This document shows, piece by piece, positions 11,501 through 24,072 of a DNA stretch of 64,000 nucleotides (position 1 is its first letter; each line of letters begins with the position of its first letter). The position numbers were made by a program, and so were the translations under genes. This DNA is from Rhabdornis inornatus (Eukaryota; Chordata; Aves; Passeriformes; Rhabdornithidae). The notes under the pieces were generated by a model. The model searched no databases. It was not told the DNA's origin and saw only the letters and a program-made list of their open reading frames with translations. Where the stretch lies: positions 1-64,000 of the forward strand of contig VWZS01004853.1 of NCBI GenBank assembly GCA_013397075.1, given 5' to 3'.

Positions 11501-14500
11501 GCAGTAGTCAGAGGAGATATTCAGATTGTGGAGATACTCAGATTGTGGAAATATATATATATTGCATTAGCTCCAGATGTTACAGCATGGCTGATCTCTG
11601 GCACTGCATGAGGACATCTTTGTTTTGAAGAGAACATAATCTGAATTAGCAGATGTAGTAGATGATTAAGACAGTAGGCAAAGTTAATGTTTAGAAATGT
11701 GTTTAACATTAGAAACAGAAAATATTTAATGTATAAGAGAGTATTTACCAAATACGTAACAAATTTTGGCTGATACCAGCTACTCTTCATTTTCACAGCT
11801 CTTCCTTTATCTCTTGGGAGCATGCTTGTCACCCAGGGGCTAATCTCAAAAGGTAAGGTTAAAAAACCATCATTACTGTTTTTCAAGATCAATACCTTCT
11901 TGCTCATTACTATCATGGCTATGGTGATTTGATTATTATGTGTACATCGCCACAGTCATTCTTTTGCAAGAACATGAACTGAAAAGAGAATTTGCAGATC
12001 CAAAGACCAGTGGCTGGATTTTGTCACCGTGATCACATGTACTTGAGTAGAGTCTTCACTGAGGCAGCTCGTAGGGCAGAGCATTGTACAACCCAGCAGG
12101 GGCATTAGAGTTGGGTACTGTAGCTCTAACTGTTGTTTTATTTGAAAATGCTGGCAATGTTCTTACAGTGACCATGTATCAATATGACTACTGCTTTGGT
12201 GCAAAGGGACAAGGAGTACTGCCAAAGTGAGAAGACAGAGAGCTTTCTGTAGAGATGGCTCATGATCTGCAGGCTAACACAAAAGAAAATTGTATTCTGT
12301 TTATGTGGTGGATGAGCCTGGTTCTACACATGGCACGTTCAGTTTCCCTGCTGGGGGGTCTTAACTATGTATAAGGTTGAGGTTGGTGTTTTGGGGAAAG
12401 AGTGAAGGGCATCCACACTGAAGTCTTCTAAGCTATATCACAAGAGGCTGATGCGGGTTTCCTATTCCATCCTTGAGCTATGAGCTTGTAGGGAGACAGG
12501 GAGGGAAGGAGTAAGAGTGTATCAGAGAAGGATTGCACATTCAAAAAAGGGTGAGCAGTGATAGGAAGGGCACTGGGGCTGTCTCTGTAGCTAACATGCC
12601 AGCCGTTGGCAGCAGGTACTCTTCTCAGTTTCTGTTCATTGTACTTGGATGTTTCTGATCAGCTGTGAAATAACAAATACCCTTATTAAATAATCATTAC
12701 TGTGTGTCAACAATTGGAGGGGGGTGATTAGAAACAAACAACACTTTTGTTCCTTCCTCCCCAAGAGACCCAATATAAACTTGAATAGATCACAGTGGGC
12801 AAAGGTCCTTGTGCTTAGCACAGGCTGAATACTTCTCTGTCTAAATACTTTCTTCTGATGGCTGCACACAGTACCCTGCCTCTAGAACGTGTTGGAGCTT
12901 CTAAGCCTCATTATTACTGTCTGAATGCATGTAGCAGTGCAACCAGTGCTCATTTCCCTTCCCTTTGCCATGGTAATCTTGCTGTGTGGAGCCCTTCTCC
13001 ACAGCATGGCATTCCTCTGCCAGACATATAGTTCTCAGAGGAAAACCAGATTCACCTCCTGAGATTAACTGGGGGAATGTGGATTTTGGTGGAAAAACTA
13101 AAGATAATTTTTTGCTTTCCTTGTTTAGCACACTGTGTTCTCTTAAAGGCCAAAATGTGTGATGTTTCCTCTCCAGAGGAGAAGGCTAGATACCAGTTGT
13201 ATAGTTTTAATTGATAGCCATAGAAAGCTACCAAAGAGCTACTTGTCACAGCACAAGGACCTGGACCCTGTGTAAGAGATTTAATTTTGCTATTTTATAT
13301 ACAGGGTTGGTTTGTGCTGAAATATAAGCCACCATCACTTCCTCTGCAGTGCTGCAGGTGTCACCAGTGGCAGACATGCTGCTTTCATGTTGGTTTACAC
13401 TCTGAACTCCTGCCTGAACTGAATCCTGCAAAGTCCAGATTCTCTTCCTTCTATGACTCTAGGACTGCCCCAAAACATATGCACTAAGAACTAGTGGAAT
13501 AGAAATGTACTGTGTACATTTTTGATGTACTGAAAGTCTGAGTTAGTAGACTTCATACCATCCTCACCTTAAAAAATGCAAAAGCTGTAGGAAAATTAGT
13601 GCCCTGGTTTTGAGTGCTGGTGAGTTCCTCAAGTGAATAAGCTTTCTATTTCCTTTTATTGTAGGCATTTTCTCAGCAAGTCCAAGATTTGGTCCATACC
13701 CCAAGATGGCAAGTAAGTTGTACCCAATTCTAAAAGGAAGGAAAAGGTTCTTTACGGGCAATATGCAGACCTTTGATGCACCTCTCTAAATTTCTTTCAA
13801 AATTTTCTTTTTTTTGGAATTTATATGTTACCCCAGCAGATCAGGAAATCAGATTTCTGATGTGTTTAAAAATAAATGTATGAAACAAGATTCTTCTAAT
13901 GTAAATGTAAGTAGGAGCTTACATTTATGTAATGCAATCTCTCAAATTGGTATAAACTCTAGTCTCCACTTTTGTTTTATAAATTATATGATCCTCATTG
14001 ATGCTTGGCAGATTGCACAACTTATGCTATGAAGAAGTCACAATACTATAATATATAAAATAGTATGGTCCTTTTCATGTGTTTGTTTGATTAATCTCAA
14101 CTGTCTAATTCAGAACCATGGATTGACAAAGAAAACAAATAGAAGCACAGAAACTTCAGTACAGTGAGGTGGCTTGTAAATGACAAGAAATTTAATTGAT
14201 TCCCTCTTCAGCAGAAATTCAGCAGGAAATCAAGGACATTGAAGTAGTCTTTTATTCTTATTCTAGTGAGTGAAAACCACAGTGCAACAGTGTGGCAAGC
14301 TGATGTTCTAGCTTCATAGAAGGCCAGAGAAGTCGGTGTTAAAAGTGTGATCGTTAGAAGTAAACCATCGTGCCCAATCAAAGGCAAGAACAATTAGTGC
14401 TGACATAGTGAATTAATTTTATTTTCTATAATCAGTTACTCCAAATATTGTGTCCTTTTCCTGTATGCAAGAACATTACATCCTTTTTCTGTATCAATTA

Positions 14501-16135
14501 TTTTGGACCAGTTGCTCTCTCTCATGATAGGTAACCAGTTTTCAGTAGTTAATGAATTCACCCCATAAACCCTGTATTCACATGTGTTTGTGACATGTTC
14601 TGAGAAGACGTGGTATACAATTTGTTATATGATGAAAATGGAGCCAATAGCACACTCCTGATTTAAGCTGTTGTATTAACAATATTTTGTTATCTGTCTC
14701 TGTAGTTGCCGGTGTCTTGGGTTTTGTCATTGGAAAGATGTCATACATGGGAGAATGCCAAAAAAAGTTTCAGAAAATTGGTATTGCACCCTTTGGTCCA
14801 CAACAAAAAAGGTCTGTGCTAATTTAAATTATTAAGCCTAGATAAAAAAAAGATATTAAAAAAATTATATGGAGCAGAACTGTGAATTTAAAATCTGTGA
14901 TTAAATCCTGAGGTACTAGTCATAGTCTTGGGCTATATATTTGCAGTATTCGAAACTACTACACATTCTTCAGAAAATGCAAATTAAACTCATTGTAATA
15001 CCTGTTACTCACATATCTGTGATTTAAATGAGATTATTGTACTTCTAGGTGTGATTGACAACAATTACTCGTTCTCTTTTCATTTAGTATCATACTGCTA
15101 AGATTGTCTATGTTTTCACTTCGATCCTTTGAGCCTTCCTGTGGAACATACCTCAGGCCAAATATCTACAGATTTTTATATAATGTTCTTATATTTTAAG
15201 AACAATGTCAGTCTTGACCCATATTGTAACCTCCCTCTCCTCTGTGGCATTGCCCAACCTCATGCTGTCGTGCCAAACCATGAAGAGTGCAAACTGAGAG
15301 GGTGCTTTGTCCACCTTGCACCTCTAACCATAGAATAGATCTCAATGGTTGACTTCTGTCACCCAGCACCTCTATGTTTTAGTCATTGTTTTCTCAATTT
15401 CACATAAAGTACTCCTTCACATCAAATCAGACTCTGGCTTCCTTCCCAGCTCCTCCTTCAGCTGCCTGTTATACTCTCCATTCTCAATATGGCTTCTGGT
15501 ATAAAGCGTTTACTCACAAAACACATTTCTAAAAATCCTATCCAAAAAAATAATTCTCCTTTGTCTTTCGACATCTTTCCCCCAGACCAGCATGAGCTTT
15601 TATGCCTATAAAAATGCCTGACTGATAATGGGAAGCTCCTTCATTGTTCATCTATTTCTCTACTTATATTCTTCCCCCACACAACAAAGTATATACTTGG
15701 TTTTACACAAGATGTTGCACACCTTACTCCTAGCTCAGTTTGCTCACAGGTACAATGGCAAGGACTGTCTTTTGCTGCTTAGAAAATCCTGTTATATTTT
15801 GGCAATTGCTAGAAGGAGTACTTAATACTAATTAATGGGCATTTATTGGCTGAGACATTTACATGTCATATTTTGCCGTTTATATCCCATATTACAAAAA
15901 TTAATATAGGGGAATATATTAATATATAAATTAATATAGGGGAATATAGGCAAGAGATTACTTCTTCAAGAACTTTTGCCATCGTGTTATATGGCTGTAT
16001 TAGAAGAAATCCAGCAAAACTCTTCAATGAGTTGTTTGCTTTCAATATTGTAGGCAGTGTCATCATGCCTGCAAAGAATGTAAAACAAAATTGGGATCGA
16101 ATGAGAGAGAAGGTTCAAGTCCTTCAGCATCTTAG
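8515..16135 (+). CDS. OCIAD2: OCIA domain-containing protein 2
   Basis: Spliced CDS: 8515-8574, 10913-11003, 11799-11852, 13665-13712, 14706-14811 and 16054-16135. This gives 441 nt, or 146 residues plus TAG; human OCIAD2 has 154. All junctions are GT..AG and in phase. The ATG is the first in exon 2 and is followed by a polar head, MSSEAVQQGSQTPPVKQPGW. The OCIA domain spans about residues 21-119. It starts with a helix rich in charged residues and containing a Cys (RIRKEC, 37-42), then GFWYR. Hydrophobic segment 1 (LPLSLGSMLVTQGL, ~52-65) carries the family SMLxTQG motif. Segment 2 (AGVLGFVIGKMSYMG, ~86-100) carries the GK-SY motif. The C-terminus has CHHACKEC (Cys 122, 126, 129) and ends SPSAS, as in the human protein. 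The family is a small two-pass membrane protein of mitochondria and endosomes, reported in complex III assembly and STAT3 signalling with OCIAD1. Identity is near certain. Confidence 0.95.
8960..9420. repeat. GC-richer repeat-like block, class unknown
   Basis: Unlike the AT-rich intron around it, this stretch is rich in cagg/gcagg words and contains 'gagcttatatacagctcc' (near 9242-9259), which resembles an LTR TATA region. I cannot name a family or place its ends. It may be a decayed LTR fragment or simply a GC-rich patch. Confidence 0.25.
9915..10190 (+). repeat. Probable dispersed avian repeat fragment
   Basis: Runs from the 'cacaatgtcatggtgtggaa' block near 9918, through 'ttggatcagctggggtcagc' near 9951 and 'aaatccaaaacctagcacca' near 10119, to 'ccagttactatggagaaaat' near 10140. 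The order of these blocks resembles a high-copy element I associate with bird genomes, possibly an endogenous retrovirus part. The class is uncertain and it has no intact ORF. Confidence 0.4.
10913..11003 (+). CDS. OCIAD2: OCIAD2 exon 3
   Basis: 91 nt, acceptor ttcag|CC, donor AGAG|gtgagt, entering in phase 0 and leaving after the first base of a codon. Encodes residues 21-50, including RIRKECKQEGFWYR, the amphipathic start of the OCIA domain. The paralogous OCIAD1 exon 2 is 85 nt with the same phases. Confidence 0.92.
11004..11798 (+). other. OCIAD2: OCIAD2 intron 3
   Basis: 0.8-kb AT-rich intron; an (at)n run lies near 11552. Nothing else is recognised. Confidence 0.75.
11799..11852 (+). 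CDS. OCIAD2: OCIAD2 exon 4 (first membrane segment)
   Basis: 54-nt micro-exon, acceptor ttcacag, donor AAAAG|gtaagg. With the split Ala codon it encodes ALPLSLGSMLVTQGLISK, the first hydrophobic segment and the family TQG motif. Its length is identical to OCIAD1 exon 3. Confidence 0.93.
11853..13664 (+). other. OCIAD2: OCIAD2 intron 4
   Basis: 1.8-kb intron; no second gene, RNA gene or recognised repeat is seen. Confidence 0.7.
13665..13712 (+). CDS. OCIAD2: OCIAD2 exon 5 (inter-membrane loop)
   Basis: 48-nt micro-exon, acceptor attgtag, donor GCAA|gtaagt. Encodes the loop IFSASPRFGPYPKMA between the two hydrophobic segments. Same length as OCIAD1 exon 4. Confidence 0.92.
13713..14705 (+). 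other. OCIAD2: OCIAD2 intron 5
   Basis: 1.0-kb AT-rich intron; nothing else is recognised. Confidence 0.75.
14706..14811 (+). CDS. OCIAD2: OCIAD2 exon 6 (second membrane segment)
   Basis: 106 nt, acceptor ctctgtag, donor AAAAAAG|gtctgt (a weaker donor). Encodes AGVLGFVIGKMSYMGECQKK and on to FGPQQK, matching the GxGxGKVSY region and FGPQHNR of mammalian OCIAD2. Confidence 0.92.
14812..16053 (+). other. OCIAD2: OCIAD2 intron 6
   Basis: 1.2-kb intron. A 21-bp stretch (aaattaatataggggaatat plus a) is repeated at 15898-15918 and 15928-15948, a 30-bp-period partial tandem duplication. No further exon is seen. Confidence 0.7.
16054..16135 (+). CDS. OCIAD2: OCIAD2 terminal coding exon
   Basis: Acceptor atattgtag. 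The exon completes Arg120, encodes 26 further residues with the C-x3-C-x2-C cluster and the C-terminal SPSAS, and stops with TAG at 16133-16135. A donor-like sequence (CCCAG|gtaggc) follows only six bases after the stop. Confidence 0.92.
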
Positions 16136-17215
16136 TCCCAGGTAGGCAACTTTGTGGTATTTTTTTAAAAAATTCTTGTTGTTTTCTATGTTGAATGATA
16201 CTCTTTTGAACAATATTGTGAAAATCACAGATTTTAATAATGGATCAAAATCCAAGGAAATATTCTGTATCTGTAATTTCTGGTTAATTTTTGTTTCTTA
16301 ATTTTTACATTACATAACTTTTGTGCTAATTTTAAATCCCCCATCTTTGAGGAATTTTTCCTTTAGCTGTAGCTGACTATTGCTGATTGACCTAAGTGGA
16401 ATTAATTTGGATTGACTGCTTGTATTAAAACAAGTACAACTCCTTTCAATTTCCAGCTTGTTTTACTTAAGAGTCAAATAATTATGGGTTATGTTGATAC
16501 TTAGAAATGCATTGAAATATTGTGAACTAGAAGCAGACAGAGCTGGGTGTGGGTTTATTGCATTCGGTACTACAGTTTGGCTAGAGCCTTAGTGGGGTAG
16601 CATAATAGTGGTGCAAGAGCAGTCTCCTGTGGTGGGGCAGGGGACATGGCTCATGTGGTGTTCTCACCCCAGAAAGGGGGAAGTTCCCTCCGTGGAAAAG
16701 GAGGGTTTACAGGGTGGAAGGTAGGGGAGTGTTTAAAAGGACTTGCACTCTATGAAAAACAGGCCAGCAGTTGGTGTTTTTAAGAATGCTTTCACACTTT
16801 CTGCTTGTGGTAAGCTGGCCTACATTTCTCACAGGCAGGAGAATGTGTGAAAGTGTTTGCAAATAGCTTGGCTGCCTGCAAGAGAGGAGAGCAGAGGGCC
16901 TGTTTGAAACCCTGCCATGGGAGTTTATACAGCTAAGAACAGAAGTCTGACGCAGAAATTGTTGGATTGAGTCTAGCATATATTATGTAGGAATTTAGAC
17001 AAGGATATTGGTAATGGTTCCCTTCTTACTCTGAACTGCATGCCCACAGACAGTCTGTAAGGAAGATTATCCTATCAGAACCTGTTTACTTGCCCAGAAG
17101 AGAGATTTTGATGGACTTTTACTATGCAACAATACATTGTGGCAGTGAGGATTGAAAAGAGTTTTTCAGAGTCCTTAGAGAAGCCATTAGAATAAAGTCC
17201 TGATTTTAATCAGCT
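16136..17215 (+). other. OCIAD2: Candidate OCIAD2 3' UTR
   Basis: If the last exon continues unspliced, the first canonical poly(A) signal on this strand is AATAAA at 17191-17196, with another at 17493-17498. The end is not determinable from sequence. If the donor at 16141/16142 is used, the UTR would be spliced and this would be intron. Confidence 0.3.
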
Positions 17216-18291
17216 TTGCCAGTGGTTCAGCATTTTATATCAAGTGCTGCAAGCACTCAGCCACTAGCAGAAAACGCACTTTGGCTTAGACTCACCTAAT
17301 AGGGTTGTGCCAAAAGAAGCAGTGCTTCTCTTGTGCCAGCTATAGAGATTGTGAAGTGAGCTGGCCCTCCAGATGGGCTCTCTGCTCTAGTTTGGTACAA
17401 GGACGGGGTAAAAAATTCCCCAAAATTTTTCTGAAGGGTTTCTTGCTAGTGCCAGCATGGAGGAGGGAGTGAACCAGACTTAGATAACTCTGAATAAAAA
17501 ACACTCTAAATCCATTAGCACCTATGAGCTTAATTAACCACTTGCAACATTGTGCTGATTAACTGCTTTTGAAGATTTTGTCTTAAGCAAATGCTTATGT
17601 AGGCTCACTTATTTCAAATAAGGACCCCCAAAGCATATTTAATTGAGAATGGTCACTTATTAGCAATTACCTGTGTAGAGGAATCAAATATTTATTGTGG
17701 GATTTACCTCTGCTGTTTGTCAGAACTGCAGCTTGCTGAACCTTCAATCCAAACACATTTTATTTTTCAGTTTTCCTCTGTGAGCAGACAATATTTTTTC
17801 TTCTGTGCAAGTACCAATTAGCTTTAAATACATTCCAAATTGTCTCAAATACAAAGGAGCCTTGCAGCTTTTTGAGGGGAAGAACATAGGACGCCACAGG
17901 CACCTCTCCTTGTTTTCTTCCTGTAATGGGTCCTGAAATTTCTGCTGTGGAACCTGTTCCCTGCCTCAGCACATGTGTTCATCAAAGACCTTGATTGCTG
18001 TACATTTTACCAGCAGCTTAGGTCTTCTTGTTTGGTTTTTAGAAGGGCTTGAAAGCTTAATCAGAAACTTAGTTTGAAAACAAATGTAGGGTAAGTATAT
18101 TTATTTCAAGTTCTAAATGCCGTAATGGAAAAGCCATTATATTTAGGGCAGTGTGGTATTTCGAATTTGCCAGAAATCAGTTTTGATGGACAGGTTTTAG
18201 AAACTTAGGAAAACAAGTGTGATAAATGTGATTTGTGCTAATAAATTGTAACTATATTAGCAAAATTGTATTTAGATCAATAGAAGACAAT

Positions 18292-18850
18292 TGTTACAGA
18301 GTGAGAGGGGAGATGGGTGAGACAGGGCAAAGGACATCTTCCAGATGTTGAGAGTCGAAGAGGAATGTAGGAAGGGAATAGTAGAAGGACGTAGGTCTGA
18401 CAAGCAGCACCTAGAAATAGAAACTTTTGACCTTGAAATGGGCCAAAATGGGACGATTCCAAGCATGGGACCCAATTAAAGTCTCGTTATGGAAAACATC
18501 TGCTCAGTCACATAGTGCGCATGTGCTACCTGCAGGTCACACCTTGGTCATTGAGGAAGATGACGAGCCTTCATCGGAAATAAGACCCTCAAAAGGATGA
18601 GAGCCCCCCTAACCCATTAGTAGAGCATGCACCATACAACATAGTGACGTAGATTTTAGGAATAGAAACTAGGAGGAGTTTTCTAGAAACTTCTGTAGCG
18701 TAGAGTATATAAGTGGGATTGTTAGCCTTGATGCTTTGGTACGTGAGGAATGGCGAGCCACTCCCCATATCCCCGCCGGGGGGGCCCCTCCCTGATCGGT
18801 TTTGCTTATGCTTTATACGAACTTCAATTATACTAAATTACTTACTGCCA
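18292..18850 (+). mobile_element. Probable solo LTR of an endogenous retrovirus
   Basis: A block less AT-rich than its surroundings with promoter-like organisation: TATATAAG at 18706-18713, then a GC-rich leader near 18750-18790 containing a run of Gs, then a T-rich 3' part in which 'actaaa' near 18833 sits where a poly(A) signal would be expected. It can be read as TG (18292)...CA (18850), but I do not see a matching target-site duplication, so the ends are approximate. No retroviral coding sequence or primer-binding site follows, so it would be a solo LTR. Confidence 0.5.
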
Positions 18851-21800
18851 AATTTTGTATATTTTCAAATATATGCACTTTGATTGTATTAATCTCTAAT
18901 GCTTTAATTGTATTTATTTATAATTGTTAGTATTAAAAATTTGCTGCTACATTTAATCTCATTGTTTGATAAATTGGAAAAATAAAGCATCGTTTATAAC
19001 ACAAGTATTGTAAGCATTATGTTGTTTCCTGCATTGTTAAACATCTTCTGTGTTTCAGTAAAACTTCTTAATTTAGCATGCTGTGCTCTAACAATATGCA
19101 GAGCCCCTGCTGAGCACATCTTGCTACTATGCATGCCAAGCATATAGTGCAAGCTCTGGCAGTGCCTAGGAGGACCACCCAGATTAAATTGTATTCATGT
19201 TGAGGAGTACAAAGGTAATGTCTATTATCCTAAGGGATTCTGGAATGTTCTCAGAGAAATCACCAAGAAGCTCCACGTTTCACATTGAAAGCAAGGTGAC
19301 ACTCACATAAGTAACAGGTCCTTTTACTCTGTTTACAGATGTGGTGAACATGATAAAAACGTTATGGACCATCTTCTTTCAAGGCACTTTCTTGAAGATT
19401 AGAAATAATAATTTTGTGATGCTATCTCTTAGATTTGGTATAAATTGACTTATTTGAAATAGTTGCATATTGTTAGACAGTTCTGTTTGTACTAAATACC
19501 AGCTTTTTGAAATGCACTTTTTGAAATACACTCCTCTCTTTTCAGCATGTGTTGGTTTATTTTCTTCTCTCCAGTGCAATTTAGCTCTTAGTGATGAAAA
19601 ATTCCATTTGTCTATTGTATTTAGATGCTAGCAATACTTTGTGTAAGTATTATGTTGGAATGTTTGTCCATGTCAAATGGAAAGGGTGTGAGGATGTTTA
19701 AATGGTTTGCGCAGTGAAGCAGCTGTTCAGTCTCTGAGCTGACCCCTTGGTTATGGAGTACTTTAAGAGTACCAAATTCAGGGTATTGTCAGACTGCAGT
19801 TACTGTGCCAAACCAACTTCCCATAAGCCAGTTTTACACAAAGGTCTGCTTTGGCAGGGATACCAAAAGTGTGTGCCACATTCATGGACAAGAACACCCA
19901 ATATTTTGGAACAGTTTATGGTTGCACCATAAAATCTGAGGCCACCAGATGCTGATAAAAATCCAAACCTAGATGGCACATGCTCTCTACAAATGGCAGG
20001 ACACACAATCTTCCTTGAAACATCTCAGGAAGTCAAAACCAGGCACTTCCCCTAAACACAGTGATGGCTTTCACAGGAAATAAATGCACAGCTACTGAAA
20101 AGTTTGGGCTTTGCTGTCACTTGATGAAGACTGTCTTTTGTGGGCTTTTTCTGGTTGCTTTTATACTATGCCTTTGGTTAGTGTTCCTCTTTTGAACTAG
20201 CTTCTGTGGGCATCTTTACCTGGACACAAAGAAATTCTGCAAGCAAAATATATAGTGTGAAAAAGTATAATGTAACTATTAAGTGGTTAGTAAATACACA
20301 AGACATTCTGGATTTGACAAAGTGATTAGACTGAATACTCAACTCCCTGATAAAGCACTTGGATAGCCTTTTCTAGCCAAGCAGCCACCAGGCAGAAGGG
20401 GAAGGGTTAGACTGACTAGCCTCCCTGCTCTTTTCTTTACTATAAGATTTTATATTTTTCTTCTTGGTGTTTAGCCTCCTGAATTCTTGAGCTACTAAGA
20501 ACCCCTGAACTTTGCTTTAAATGTAATTTTGGTTATTTTTTACTTTAGATTATTTTTCTGCAATAAATATACTGATGTATAAAATTTCTTGTCTCCTTTT
20601 TTTTCTAACTTTGTTTCCATACCTTGCAAAAGGCTGATTAGCTATTTGTGTGGATCTAAGTTCATGAGTTACTGTGATACAGGTATGAGAAAAGGCAGTT
20701 TGTGAATCTGAGATGTATTAGCACTAAATTTATGCATATCAAAGGAAAAATGAGCACAGCTAATGGGCAGACTGTTTTTTGGAGGTCTTTAAAAGCAGCT
20801 GTTTTGTAGTAATTATGTGCCATTTAGTGAGCTAATCTTTGTTGGCCACTATTATTGTGCATTCCATACAAGCAGGTTAAAGAATTTATTTTTAATGGAA
20901 GCAGAAGTTGAATACATTTAATTTAGGGATGACCTATCAAAAAATAGGAAAAGATTTGAGGTAATCAGTTACTTCTTTAATAAGAAAGAAGAAGAGGTCT
21001 CCAGAAGGAAAAACAGCTGACCTTGCAAAGGTAAACTAAACTTTTCTTAGTGTTTTCTTACACTGAGGCTGTATGTTCCCCTTTGGCAGAAGATGTTAGG
21101 AAAAGGCTAAAAAAATCCAATGAACTTACACAGCTTCCTGTGAGTCATTTGTATCTGGAAAGGTGAACTTGTTTTCTTCACCCAGAGAGAAGGGAGTTCA
21201 ACTGTGTGCTTAGGCATATCACAGTTTAGGTGAAGTCCACATACTTGTTAAAATCAGGACACAAAATACCTCCTTCAGCTGTGATACATACAGAGTGAGT
21301 AGCTGTATATAGAAGCCTCTATGCACTTTATGAAACTATGGCTAGAAAAAGAGTGCAAGAGGAAAGTTACAGTGATGTTAACCTCAAACAACTGCAATAG
21401 ACTGCTTATCTTTGTAGACTTTTGTATTAGCTGTTGGCATTCATTTTACAAATATGGTATTCACTCCAAATTTTTTTAAGAAGTGTTTTAGAAGAGAAAG
21501 CAATTGCAGGTTGAAAACAGCACATTGCTGTTTAAATCCTTAGGTGGACTCTAGATAAGACAGCTGGTCTGTAATTCTCTTCTAGAACTGGGACTGAAAG
21601 GGACATGAAAGCTCACTATCCAGGTTTTCATAAATCCCCATCATAAACAAGATTTGGGGCTTATTTTATTGCATTTTTAGAGAAGAATGAGAGAATAGGG
21701 CATGCTATGCAACAATAGATAATATGAGGGGAGAGCTCTGGAGTGAGCTGGTAAGAAGAGAGCAGGTTCTGGGGCAGGATTTACAACAGAAGCATGCTGG

Positions 21801-22870
21801 ACCAGGCCCTGTGGGAAATAAAAAGTGGCAGCAATGCTAAATTGGGAGCAGCAGCCCATTCCTCATGTCCATTTCTACCAGTGAAAGAGCTGCTGGTAAT
21901 TCGTCCCACTCACCCAAATAGTTTTTAGCATCACACACAAAAAATGCATTTGAGAGGACAAAAAAAAGGGATCCAACTTCTGACATCAGTATTGCAGTAG
22001 TTCCACATCCTTGAAATACTAAGCCACTTGTACATTGTATGGGGTATGGAGGGCTTTTTGTTTTGCTTGTTTGTTTGGGGTTTTTTTCCTAGTAAGTCCC
22101 TCAAAAAAATAAGGTTCTCCAGGAAATATATGAGACTTCCCCAGGCTGTTTAAAATATAGAATGCCTGAAAGGGCATTTGGGGACACGTTAGGGGGCATC
22201 TGGTCAATAATTAAATAGATAATCTGACAAAGGAAAACACAAGTGTTTCTTGATGATAAAATTACAGAACTAGGAAAAAATCTTCATGTGAGAGGCTGAC
22301 TAATAAGCTTCATGCAGAAATAGTCATGCAGAAAAATATTAACTGCATCACACAGTTGGTTTTAAATTACTCTGACTTTTCCAGTACAGGGACCTGGGAG
22401 TCATTTTGCATAGTTGCAAAATTTTTATAACAGTATAGCAACTTCCTCTGCAGATAAAGGGTGAAAAAGAACTAAGGGTGGTAATGGACACTTCTCCCAT
22501 TGTCTTCAGCATTCAGACTGTTTGAGAGCAATGGCACTTCCAACTTCTTGCATAGAAAAACTCCACTTACCTGAACTTTGAACTGTTTCGGCTCACCTGT
22601 GAGCATTTTGACCTTTCTGCAGCCTGTGCTCAGGCACATCAGCAAGCTCAGGTATTTCAGAGCAAGAGCTCTTTAATACTTCCTCCCAGAGGAACATTTT
22701 AAACCTGTCCTTCACTCAGCCAGCTGGAGGCTGAGGTCTGCCAGGGCTGGGCATGCCCAAGCATACTTCCTTCTACACTGTCACATCTATAATACTTATA
22801 GGAGACCTTTCCCAGCAGCAAACGCTTGCCATTTACTCATTCCCATTCTCAGTAGATCATAGTGCCGTGT

Positions 22871-22959
22871 TGCTCTGAGCCGTGCCAGGCATGGAGCCTG
22901 CCCGTGTCTCATGCTGCACAGCTGGTAGCTGTGGCCGGCGGCCGCCACAGCTCAGAGCA
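22871..22959. repeat. GC-rich nested inverted repeat
   Basis: tgctctgagc at 22871-22880 is the exact reverse complement of 22950-22959. Nested inside, agctgtggc (22927-22935) is the exact reverse complement of 22944-22952, around an 8-base CG-only loop. The two pairings share bases, so they are alternatives. The surrounding ~150 bp (to ~23010) is an isolated GC/CpG-rich patch in AT-rich intergenic DNA. Confidence 0.6.
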
Positions 22960-24040
22960 GCTCCGGCTTCCCCTGCTCTGCACCGCTCCGCTCCTCCCGG
23001 CACTCCACCGGCTAATTAAGATTAACAATTGTATTTAATGTACCAAATTAAGACAAACAAAATTCTTCATTTCGGTAGGCATTAGATTTATGCAGACACT
23101 AACTTTAGCTTCATAATTAAAATACAAATCTAATGCACTAGAAACGTGCTTCCTCTGTGGGTTAGTAGGAGTATAAAAAAGTATGTATCATTCTGTGTAA
23201 GGAATGAATTGAGAAGTTTGGGGTTTAGAAGCTGTTCATCCTGAAAATGTCATCAGTGAGCAACTGCAAAAACAGCAACACAAAGGATATAGACTATGAA
23301 TTTTTAAGTTTTGGCAAAGGAAATCTAACTCTCCATTTCTCCTTTGTCTTAAGATTTTTTTATCCTTTCAAGGGTAAGTGAAAATTCTGTTTGATTTAAT
23401 ATCTATTGTATCAGATGACTGCACAGCGTCTTTATTTTATAACCTGTGTTTGCTTACTGCAGCATCACATTATGAAAGTAGCTCATACCAGGCTTTTTAG
23501 TTTTCAAAGTATAAACTCGAGGCATATGTGTGTTCAAGCCTGCATTGGCTGTGCTGGACTAGCACAAACCCAGGGCAAAGGTCTGAAATGATAAAGGGAT
23601 GCAAATTGTCCCAGTTGTTGTCTTGAGATTAACACCCAAGGATTTGTGGATTTCTACTAACAACTTAATAGTAAACAAAATTGCAAAAAGTAAAAGGATA
23701 TTTTTAGACCTCCTGTTTCATGTAAGAAATTACAGAGAACCTATTCTGTTGTAAATCAGGAAGACTGAGCTGCAAGTAAAGCCTTCTTATGGCAGGTCTG
23801 GTGTGTTTATGGGAGCTAAGGAGCTGAGCTGGACATGCCTCCTGCAGCTGGGCAAGGTCCTCACTCAGGGCCACTAACAAGAGTCCCCCATGAGGAGAAC
23901 AAACAGGTCTTTCAGCTTCCAGCAAACAGTGGACAAGTGAGGAATTCTTCTTGAATCTCAAGGAGGCAAGAAAATTGTGGGTTCAATCTGGAATACTAAT
24001 GATCTCCCAGGTTTCTGAAAATCCGCTTAGCTTTCATTAA

Positions 24041-24072
24041 TCAAATCAAATAAAAAAATCAAATCAAATCAC
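24041..24072. repeat. (AAATC)n microsatellite
   Basis: Interrupted tandem copies of aaatc. Confidence 0.7.

Noticed and set aside
11552..11562. (AT)n runs here and near 62064
   Set aside because: Too short to be of interest as microsatellites.
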